Assembly (NCBI RefSeq): GCF_002906655.1
Contig: NZ_CP025795.1
Coordinates: 1,116,001 to 1,180,000, forward strand
Direction of reading: 5' to 3'
Length of the DNA stretch: 64,000 nucleotides
Origin: Vibrio hyugaensis
GTDB taxonomy: Bacteria; Pseudomonadota; Gammaproteobacteria; Enterobacterales; Vibrionaceae
A model generated the notes under the pieces. That model had not been told where the DNA came from, ran no database searches, and saw only the letters and a program-made list of their open reading frames with translations. The translations under genes were made by a program, and so were the position numbers. This document shows positions 54,523-61,089 of this stretch, in pieces; position 1 is the stretch's first letter; every line of letters begins with the position of its first letter.

Positions 54523-55404
54523 ATGAAAACACTACTTCCTGTAGTTCTCTCATTGCTATTAGTGAAACCAGTCCAAGCTACGGACTGGTTTCAAACTAAT
54601 ACACCACTGACACAAGCTCACCAGCATCTGCTCGAAGATGACCTTGGTGGCATGTTCAATTCCCTTGTCGAACTATGGCAAAGTGAACCAAACAAAGAAC
54701 TCACACCACACCTCAATGATTTATTAGCACAATCACTTTCTAGAGACTGCGGCAAATCATTAACTGGTGTCACGCTTCCTGATTGGATAAGCGGCATTAA
54801 CGTTATTCGACAAACCATTCAAAGCCCAGGCAGAGATACTTATCGACTTGTCGTTAAACTGCGTGCAACAACGGATATTGAAGACATCTCTTTCCGCCGT
54901 TGGGTTGACAGTACGATCTCTGCAGACAGCTCATTCAATTTTGAAGAGCAACCGGAAGGCGCAGAACTGGCAAATGAACGCAGCTTTTTAAAACGCTACA
55001 ATCTAACCGGCAAGTTGGATGCGGGCTTATATCACTTATCGGTTACGACAAAAGACAAACGTACTTACCGTACATGGGTGATTTTAGGCGATTCAAACTC
55101 GACACAATATGTTCGTTGGACTTCAAAAGAGAACTGGAAGGTAGAGAAGAGCGCGTTACGGAACCCACATTGTCCGCTACCACAGCTAGAAGTCGGCCTT
55201 TATGACTATGTCGAAGGCCAATATGACCAAGTATGGAAAAAGACATACGAATCTAATTACCCAAATTCTCTAGAATTAGATGGAATCCCTAATGACCGAT
55301 ATGTGTTAGCTGTGAGCATTAACAGTCGACGTTGGCAAGGTGACATTATTGTTGAGCAGGCTCAAACTATTAGCCGAACTTATGATGTTTCTCTCGAAGA
55401 ATAG
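54523..55404 (+). CDS. vxrC: VxrC, DUF2861 exported protein
   Basis: A 293-residue protein with signal peptide MKTLLPVVLSLLLVKPVQA. ATDWFQTNTPLTQAHQHLLE opens the mature part; beta-rich segments follow (TYRLVVKLRATTDIEDISFR, YHLSVTTKDKRTYRTWVILG). Two Cys (RDCGKS, NPHCPLP) may pair. It agrees with the DUF2861 family seen beside VxrAB. It starts 9 bp after vxrB. It may tune sensing by VxrA in the periplasm; the function is unproven. Confidence 0.85.
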   Translation: MKTLLPVVLSLLLVKPVQATDWFQTNTPLTQAHQHLLEDDLGGMFNSLVELWQSEPNKELTPHLNDLLAQSLSRDCGKSLTGVTLPDWISGINVIRQTIQSPGRDTYRLVVKLRATTDIEDISFRRWVDSTISADSSFNFEEQPEGAELANERSFLKRYNLTGKLDAGLYHLSVTTKDKRTYRTWVILGDSNSTQYVRWTSKENWKVEKSALRNPHCPLPQLEVGLYDYVEGQYDQVWKKTYESNYPNSLELDGIPNDRYVLAVSINSRRWQGDIIVEQAQTISRTYDVSLEE

Positions 55405-55414
55405 CTAAAGAAAT

Positions 55415-55461
55415 TACACTTGTGCCGATATAAGTTCAGGACGAACGAAATCACAAGTGTA
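55415..55461 (+). promoter_or_regulatory. Stem-loop just upstream of vxrD
   Basis: TACACTTGTG (55415-55424) and CACAAGTGTA (55452-55461) form a perfect 10-bp stem with a 27-nt loop; the 3' arm ends 2 bp before ATG 55464. The AGGA in the loop and the AAGTG in the arm are the only ribosome-site candidates, so translation of vxrD may depend on this fold. Confidence 0.5.
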
Positions 55462-55463
55462 GT

Positions 55464-56585
55464 ATGAAGACACAATTCAAAATTTTAACCACGACCATCA
55501 CAGCAGCGTTATGCTCTAGCGCTGCTTTTGCTGGCACTTACGCAATCGAAGCTCGTAGTGACGCAATGGGTGGAGTCGGCACCGTATCAGCCTCTTACCT
55601 AACTGCACCATTCTTTAACCCGGCATTAACGGCAATCTACCGCCGTAATGATGATGCAGGTATGATCGTGCCAAGTTTTGGCGTTAACTATAACGACCAA
55701 GACGGTTTAATCGACGAAATCGAACGCATCGGTAAGCTGACCGATCCAACGGAAATCGTAAACTCCTTAGACGCGATTAACGGACAAAAGATGGATTTTG
55801 ACCTTGGTGGTGTCGTCGCCGTTGGTATTCCAAATAAATTCTTATCTGCAACGGCTTACGGAAAACTTTATACCGAGTCTTTCGTTGAACCAACTATCGA
55901 CACGGCAAGTGGTGACCCGTTAAATGATAGCTACGTGCGCGGCGTCTCTATTGGTGTGGCAGAGGCGGGGATCTCCCTCGCTAAATACACCAACTTCATG
56001 AATCAACATTTGTCATTTGGTATTACACCAAAACTACAGCGCATATACACTTACTCTTACGCAACAAGCTTTGCTGCGTTCGACACCAAAGATTTGCGTG
56101 AAAATGAAACCGCAGAAACCATGTTTAACCTTGATGCGGGTGCATTGTGGTTCTATGGTCCTTACCGCTTAGGTATTTCAGCGAAAAACTTAATCGGTCG
56201 CGACGTGAAAACGAAATCTTTCACCTACAACGGCGATACCATTCAATCCTACGAATACAGCATGCGACCGGTCTACACCGTAGGTGCCGGATATGTCGCA
56301 GATTACTTCAGCTTCAGCGTTGACTACGATTTGAATGAAGAGAAAAAGTTCTCAACATTTGATGACAACACACAAATGGTTCGAGCCGGTTTTGAAATTG
56401 ACGTACTTCGCCAGCTAGCACTGCGTGGGGGATACATGAAAAACCTTGCACGTTCAGATGATGAGGGAACGATCACGGCGGGTATTGGTTTGTCGCCGTT
56501 GAACTTAATCGAACTTGATATTGCAGCGCAATACACCAATGAAAACGCAATGGGTGCTTCGATTAATTTCCTTGCGACCTACTAA
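55464..56585 (+). CDS. vxrD: VxrD, TraF-like outer membrane protein
   Basis: A 373-residue exported protein with signal peptide ending SSAAFA, followed by GTYAIEARSDAMGGVGTVSA, the start of the TraF_2/FadL-like family of outer-membrane barrels. Later strands include FGITPKLQRIYTYSYATSF, YRLGISAKNLIGR, FSFSVDYDLNEEKKF and the C-terminal GASINFLATY. It lies 59 bp after vxrC with a stem-loop in between. Probably an outer-membrane protein made under cell-wall stress. Confidence 0.85.
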   Translation: MKTQFKILTTTITAALCSSAAFAGTYAIEARSDAMGGVGTVSASYLTAPFFNPALTAIYRRNDDAGMIVPSFGVNYNDQDGLIDEIERIGKLTDPTEIVNSLDAINGQKMDFDLGGVVAVGIPNKFLSATAYGKLYTESFVEPTIDTASGDPLNDSYVRGVSIGVAEAGISLAKYTNFMNQHLSFGITPKLQRIYTYSYATSFAAFDTKDLRENETAETMFNLDAGALWFYGPYRLGISAKNLIGRDVKTKSFTYNGDTIQSYEYSMRPVYTVGAGYVADYFSFSVDYDLNEEKKFSTFDDNTQMVRAGFEIDVLRQLALRGGYMKNLARSDDEGTITAGIGLSPLNLIELDIAAQYTNENAMGASINFLATY

Positions 56586-56601
56586 GCGACCCGTTATAGT
56601 C

Positions 56602-56627
56602 AGCTCCTCATATTGAGGAGCTTTTTT
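56602..56627 (+). terminator. Terminator hairpin containing the ribosome site of the next gene
   Basis: AGCTCCTCA (56602-56610) pairs perfectly with TGAGGAGCT (56614-56622) with a 3-nt loop, followed by a T6 run that ends at the start codon ATG 56628. GAGGAG inside the 3' arm is at ideal spacing for that ATG. The element is both a good intrinsic terminator and a hidden Shine-Dalgarno. Confidence 0.75.
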
Positions 56628-56783
56628 ATGTTTGACGATTTACCACCTCTGTCTCATCAAGAGCAGCAACAAGCTGTAGAACGTATTCAAGAACTAATGC
56701 AGAAGGGTACCAGTACCGCAGAAGCGATTAAGATCGTAGCCCAGCAAATTCGAGCAGAATACGCCGCGAAGAAACAAGACTAA
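56628..56783 (+). CDS. YoaH family (UPF0181) small protein, VxrE position
   Basis: A 51-residue protein: [20 protein letters not shown] continuing [20 protein letters not shown]. This matches YoaH/UPF0181 of enterobacteria, with its conserved leading L-P-x-L-x-H-x-x-Q and E-x-I-Q-x-L-M. Two helices are predicted. GAGGAG is 7 bp before the ATG but lies within the terminator hairpin. It occupies the fifth position of the vxrABCDE order, so it is probably what is called VxrE. The function of YoaH is unknown to me. Confidence 0.82.
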   Translation: MFDDLPPLSHQEQQQAVERIQELMQKGTSTAEAIKIVAQQIRAEYAAKKQD

Positions 56784-56796
56784 GAAATTACGAAGA

Positions 56797-56820
56797 GCAG
56801 GGCACAGACCCTGCTTTTTT
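56797..56820 (+). terminator. Intrinsic terminator of the vxr operon
   Basis: Arms GCAGGG and CCCTGC with a 6-nt loop, followed by six T. Confidence 0.85.
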
Positions 56821-57589
56821 ACGCCCCTCACATATATCGCCAAAACAAACAGCTCACCGTCCTCTCACCACACTACCTTAAACAAATTCAACGTTACCAC
56901 GTCACCCAATAGGTCAAAGGTGGAGTAGAAATACCTGCCATAATAAGTTGGTAAAATTTTACTAACGACAGTTAACTGTCACTTTTAAAATGCAGGCAAA
57001 ATCACTACCAAAGTACAAAAACTCAAATAAAACCCTTTAAATACAACGACTTATCGTATAATAATCATTCAATCACCACGCCTCTCCTATCTCGTTTTGT
57101 AATTTAATTACAGCAACGAATTCAATGACCATATCCGATAGTGAAATATTCTGCAAAAACATAAAAGAGACACCGTCACTTTGATTGGCGGAAAATTAAG
57201 ACATATAAAATGGTACTTATGAAAACAGTAAGTACTTGCGGACTAAAACCGAACCGAATCTGAAACCGTACTTAAAACAGAAAAAGAGAATGAGTAAACG
57301 GTGTTTTTCAACGTGAGATTTAGATGGAATGAGCGCAACTTTTTTCAAAAAATGATCACTGGCCTACATTGATATATAAACGCAATTTTACTTACGTATT
57401 ACACTGTAACGTTATAAGGTTAAAAGTGAGATGGTGGGGTGAACTATTGATGACGAAGATATGGGTAAAGTTTGCAGTTAATTCTTAAGCCTTTTTCTGC
57501 ATCATAGATACTCAGTTCGTTAATGTTGAGCGCCAGATAAAGGCGGCAGGAGCGACGAGTTATGTATAGTGTGTCTAAACAATATGTAA
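56821..57589. other. Long intergenic stretch without a supported gene
   Basis: About 770 bp, AT-rich, with no ORF having both a ribosome site and protein-like composition. A perfect palindrome GACAGTTAACTGTC is at 56967-56980. Several promoter-like stretches occur (for example TATAGT at 57565-57570). The region may be regulatory for the vxr side or for the putative sRNA to the right. Confidence 0.45.
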
Positions 57590-57788
57590 GTAGAATCTAA
57601 TAAGCGCTTAAACCTTTCGATCTAGTTCAGACCTGCACTAATGATGATTTACACAACGCTCGCTGAACCGATACCTTGGGCATGTCTATTGACCTAGACG
57701 GCTTCGAAAATGTTACTACATACGTTTCCATGATCAGTGAGAAGCCAACTAAAAAGCCGAACCCTTGGCGATGGGGTTCGGCTTTTTT
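57590..57788 (+). ncRNA. Putative small RNA ending at a strong terminator
   Basis: A strong intrinsic terminator at 57751-57788 (arms AAGCCGAACCC and GGGTTCGGCTT, 9-nt loop, six T) has no protein gene before it for about 970 bp. Upstream are -10-like TATAGT (57565-57570) and TAGAAT (57591-57596). The stretch 57630-57750 contains imperfect local inverted repeats and no credible ORF. The 5' end is a guess, and the strand is not certain since the hairpin has a T run on the minus strand too. I cannot match it to Qrr, RyhB, Spot 42 or other Vibrio sRNAs by eye. Confidence 0.35.
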
Positions 57789-58263
57789 AGAAGAGTAATC
57801 ATTCTGAGATAAGTTTGAGCGTATTAAGTTTGGTGTCATCACTTATACGGTTGCTTACCATGAACAAAAGATTCCACACCAAACACTCTAAATGTTTAAA
57901 GTAAAAGAACAAATGCCGATAGTTTTTTCCAATCCCAATCGCATCTTGGTGCTTTCGTCGCAATCAATCTTCCTTAAACCTAGAAGCGGTCATAAGACAG
58001 ATTCACTTGGAAATATTAGGACATTATCGCTTTGGGTTTACACTTTAAGTGCGCATTATGTATATTATGTTAAATTAAGTGTCCGTGTACGCCAAATCTT
58101 CTCTAGTTTGGTCTCCTATCCCTCTCAGATTTCAAAATACAACGCTTCCTGTGAGTGCCATTAAACATAACCATGATTTACCATAAAATAGCTAATATGG
58201 ATCTATCAATCTACGATTGCTCGCTCTGCTATTAGCTCGTTCTCGTACACCAATTACAGATAC
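57789..58263. other. Intergenic stretch, 475 bp, nothing recognised
   Basis: An open frame of 90 codons at 57892-58164 (plus) has no ribosome site and unlikely composition, so it is not called. No other signals seen. Confidence 0.4.
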
Positions 58264-58292
58264 AAAAAGAGCGTCTGTGTGAGACGCTCTTT
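58264..58292 (-). terminator. Terminator of the DUF3319-yciH transcript
   Basis: Perfect arms AAAGAGCGTCT and AGACGCTCTTT with a 5-nt loop; on the minus strand the stem is followed by further T. It lies 23 bp after the yciH stop. Confidence 0.88.
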
Positions 58293-58314
58293 AAAATCTT
58301 TTGCTTAGTTTAAA

Positions 58315-58626
58315 TTAACCGCCGGCTAATTTAACTGTCATGCCTTTCTTTTCAAGGTGTGCTTTGATCTTGTCACGTGCATCACCTTGTATTTCGATGT
58401 TGCCATCTTTAACTGAGCCGCCACAGCCACATACTTTTTTCAGCTCTGCTGCTAGCAGCTTTAGTGGCGCGTCATCTAAATCTAAACCTGATACGATACA
58501 AACGCCTTTTCCTTTACGACCTTTAGTTTGTCGTTGAATACGAACAACACCGTCGCCTTTAGGACGTTCGACTTTTTCTTCTTCAGGTTTGATTCGACCA
58601 GTTTCTGTTGAATATACGAGAGACAT
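58315..58626 (-). CDS. yciH: SUI1/eIF1-like translation initiation factor YciH
   Basis: ATG 58626 gives 103 residues (MSLVYSTETGRIKPEEEK...); the longer frame runs into the previous gene. VRIQRQTKGRKGKGVCIVSG and LAAELKKVCGCGGSVKDGNI with EIQGDARDKIKAHLEKKGM are the SUI1 fold. YciH may influence start-codon choice or block initiation under stress. It follows the DUF3319 gene by 4 bp. Confidence 0.92.
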   Translation of the reverse strand: MSLVYSTETGRIKPEEEKVERPKGDGVVRIQRQTKGRKGKGVCIVSGLDLDDAPLKLLAAELKKVCGCGGSVKDGNIEIQGDARDKIKAHLEKKGMTVKLAGG

Positions 58627-58630
58627 ACTC

Positions 58631-59014
58631 TTATTTCTTTTGCTGTTGTGCTTGCATCGCTTTTTGCTTTGCAACTAAATACGCTTCGATATGACGTTGA
58701 ATTGCTGCTTTCGCACCTTTAATCAACTTGCCATTGAACATACAGTACCAAGCATTTGGCTCTCCTGTATCGTTCTTTATCGTGTAGCCATTAAATACTT
58801 CAGATTGAGGGTTGCCGGTGCTTTGCGTTCGTTGACCTAAAGAAGAAAACTCTTTGGGATCGATAATAGACGCGGTATCACACCACCAATCAATGCTCTT
58901 TTTTACCGCCGTTAAACTGCCTTGTAAAACGTGGTTTTTGATTTTAACCCTCCAAACGCTACCATCAGATCCGCCTGATTGCAGGTTAAAACCTCTATAA
59001 TTTGAAATTGCCAT
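58631..59014 (-). CDS. DUF3319 domain-containing protein
   Basis: ATG 59014 (MAISNYRGFNLQSGGSDG) gives 127 residues; the longer frame from 59068 has no ribosome site. The protein seems to hold two related halves: SVWRVKIKNHVLQGSLTAVK and NAWYCMFNGKLIKGAKAAIQ, each ending in a helix. It agrees with DUF3319 of Vibrio as I remember it. The C-terminal QKAMQAQQQKK is a basic tail. No function known. It is cotranscribed with yciH. Confidence 0.75.
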   Translation of the reverse strand: MAISNYRGFNLQSGGSDGSVWRVKIKNHVLQGSLTAVKKSIDWWCDTASIIDPKEFSSLGQRTQSTGNPQSEVFNGYTIKNDTGEPNAWYCMFNGKLIKGAKAAIQRHIEAYLVAKQKAMQAQQQKK

Positions 59015-59142
59015 ACCACTGAGCCATCTATCTAATGCTTTGATACAATCATAATTATAACCGAACAATATTCAAACACTAATGCCTTACAAAAGTTCGG
59101 TTATTCTTATTTCTACCACAAAACGAATGACGGTAACGTTAG

Positions 59143-60132
59143 TTAGCTTGCAGTATTAATACAATCAGCTAAAAACTCGTGGAACTGATGGCCATTATTT
59201 TGCAGCATTTTAGGGAACATCGAAATCGGCGTCATACCTGGGAAAGTATTTACCTCATTCAAATAGATTTCGTTGTCTTCTGTTAAGAAGAAATCGATAC
59301 GCGATAAATGACGAAGATTCATTTGCTTAAAGATTGTCTGTGAAGCTTCAAGAATCGCATCCACCTGCTCTTCTGTTAAGTTCTTTGCTTCAACTTCTGT
59401 CAGCGAATGACTCGCACTGCTGTACTTCTCATCGTAAGAATAGAAGGCACCATCAGGCGCGATTACCTCACCGGGTTTGGTAATGTGCAGTTGGCCATCC
59501 ATCTCATAAGCTGCGACTTCAAGCTCACGTGGTTTCACTGACTTTTCAATCAACACCTGCTCAGAAAAACCGAAGGCATCGTTGACTGCTTGTCGCAATT
59601 CTGACTTTTCGGTGACGCTGTAACACCCAACAGAAGAACCTTGACGAGCGGCTTTGACAAACACTTTTCCCCATTTATCAAATGCTTGTTGCGCTTGCTC
59701 GTGGGCGTATTCATCATTACGAGTCAGAAATAAGTATGGAGTGTTTGGGATACCAATTGCATCGTACCAAAGCTTAGATGTGATCTTATTGAAGCTGTTG
59801 CTGCTCGCCTCAGGACCGCAACCAAGGTATGGAATGCCAGCGATTTCAAACATGGACTGAATATCGCCAGTTTCACCAGGGAAACCATGAATACAAGGAA
59901 CGATAAAATCGACGGCTAAACTCGAGGTATCTGAACAAAGTTGTTTTGTGTTCAAGTCTAGGTAAACCAACTCATTTTGGTTTGTTACCCAACCTTCATT
60001 TTTGATTTCTACGCGCGTTACTTTAACGTTTTCAATCAAATTTAATTGCTGCTCGACGAAGTTTGCAGACAATAATGAGATCTCGTGTTCCGATGAACAA
60101 CCACCGCATAGAAGAAGAATATTTTTAATCAT
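59143..60132 (-). CDS. ddl: D-alanine--D-alanine ligase
   Basis: A 329-residue ATP-grasp ligase. NILLLCGGCSSEHEISLLSA is the family start; PCIHGFPGETGDIQSMFEIA, KAARQGSSVGCYSV, EKSVKPRELEVAAYEM and IYLNEVNTFPGMTPISMFPK follow, the last binding ATP/Mg and the second D-Ala. It supplies D-Ala-D-Ala for peptidoglycan. Length suits DdlA/DdlB (about 306-365). Its place next to the Vxr cell-wall stress locus is notable. Confidence 0.95.
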   Translation of the reverse strand: MIKNILLLCGGCSSEHEISLLSANFVEQQLNLIENVKVTRVEIKNEGWVTNQNELVYLDLNTKQLCSDTSSLAVDFIVPCIHGFPGETGDIQSMFEIAGIPYLGCGPEASSNSFNKITSKLWYDAIGIPNTPYLFLTRNDEYAHEQAQQAFDKWGKVFVKAARQGSSVGCYSVTEKSELRQAVNDAFGFSEQVLIEKSVKPRELEVAAYEMDGQLHITKPGEVIAPDGAFYSYDEKYSSASHSLTEVEAKNLTEEQVDAILEASQTIFKQMNLRHLSRIDFFLTEDNEIYLNEVNTFPGMTPISMFPKMLQNNGHQFHEFLADCINTAS

Positions 60133-60247
60133 GAATCAATCTTTCCGTGATTTTAAAAAGATACTATTCAGTATGATAAACTTTTGGTTAGCAACGTACA
60201 GTAATTTTACTGTGAAGAATGCTGTTCGAATAGGATTTAACCAAAGA

Positions 60248-60279
60248 AAGAAGGGAGCAATTTGCTCCCTTCTTTTTGT
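60248..60279. terminator. Hairpin after SPOR lipoprotein gene
   Basis: Arms AAGAAGGGAGC and GCTCCCTTCTT with a 5-nt loop; T-rich flanks on both strands. On the minus strand it ends the SPOR gene before ddl. Confidence 0.8.
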
Positions 60280-60283
60280 GTTA

Positions 60284-60853
60284 TTAGTTGAGTTTATTAA
60301 GTGTTGGGTATGCCGAGTTTTTAATGGCATCGATACTCTTAACAAATGGCTTCAACTGCTGAAAATACCCAGGAAGCGTCGATATTGCTTGTTGTGCTTC
60401 AGCGCTAGTTGCGTAATCGCCGTAAAGCACCGAGAACCACTTAGTGCCATTGACTACTTTGTAGTTTTCCCAAATAGGTTGGCTGTTTTGTGGAAGCTTG
60501 CTCGCGAATTGGTCTACTTTCGCTTGGCTGCCGACGGCAACAACTTGGATGGTGTAACCAAAGCGTTGAATGCTCGCTTGCTTTTTACTTGGTGGGATGA
60601 TCTTAACTGGCTTCGCTTGATCTTTAGGGGTTAATTTAACCACCTTCTTCTCTTCTGGCTTCGCAGTCATTTTGACAACGGTAGGCTCTACGTCTTTTTC
60701 TACCACTGCGTTTTCAGAAGACATAATTGGCTTAGAGACAGCCTGAGATTGGTAGTCTTCTTGGTAACTTTCTGATGTCACGTCAGTGATGTAAGTTTCC
60801 GAGGCACAAGCAGAAAGTAGTACTGACAAGCCGATGATTGCGATTTTTTTCAT
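60284..60853 (-). CDS. SPOR domain-containing lipoprotein
   Basis: A 189-residue protein with lipoprotein signal MKKIAIIGLSVLLSACAS. A Lys/Pro/Val-rich linker of about 70 residues is followed by a C-terminal SPOR domain (about 105-185): FGYTIQVVAVGSQAKVDQFA, KWFSVLYGDYATSAEAQQAI and LPGYFQQLKPFVKSI. SPOR domains bind glycan strands stripped of stem peptides, mainly at the septum. It may be an outer-membrane lipoprotein contacting peptidoglycan. The next gene on this strand is ddl. Confidence 0.92.
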   Translation of the reverse strand: MKKIAIIGLSVLLSACASETYITDVTSESYQEDYQSQAVSKPIMSSENAVVEKDVEPTVVKMTAKPEEKKVVKLTPKDQAKPVKIIPPSKKQASIQRFGYTIQVVAVGSQAKVDQFASKLPQNSQPIWENYKVVNGTKWFSVLYGDYATSAEAQQAISTLPGYFQQLKPFVKSIDAIKNSAYPTLNKLN

Positions 60854-61089
60854 GAAGTAACAAACGCTCTGAACAAATATTACGATAAATCATGCCGATA
60901 GCAGGCTATTTTATCAAGCACCAAACACAATAATCTTTGAATTTGATGTGATGAGTGACACAAACTCTACAAGCATGGTTTAGATTTGCACCAATGTCTG
61001 GCTTATTCATATTTAAACAGAAAGTTATTCGTTTATGATTGTATAAGGACTAACCACTCGCTTTCGACGTCTATGGCCAAGGAGTAACA

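Noticed and set aside
57627-57842. Minus-strand ORF of 71 codons
   Set aside because: It reads through the strong terminator hairpin at 57751-57788 and has no ribosome site.
57892-58164. Plus-strand ORF of 90 codons
   Set aside because: No ribosome site, no recognisable content, and no promoter or terminator that would frame it as a gene.
60002-60634. Plus-strand ORF of 210 codons
   Set aside because: Spans antisense to ddl, the intergenic terminator and the SPOR gene, so it cannot be a real gene.
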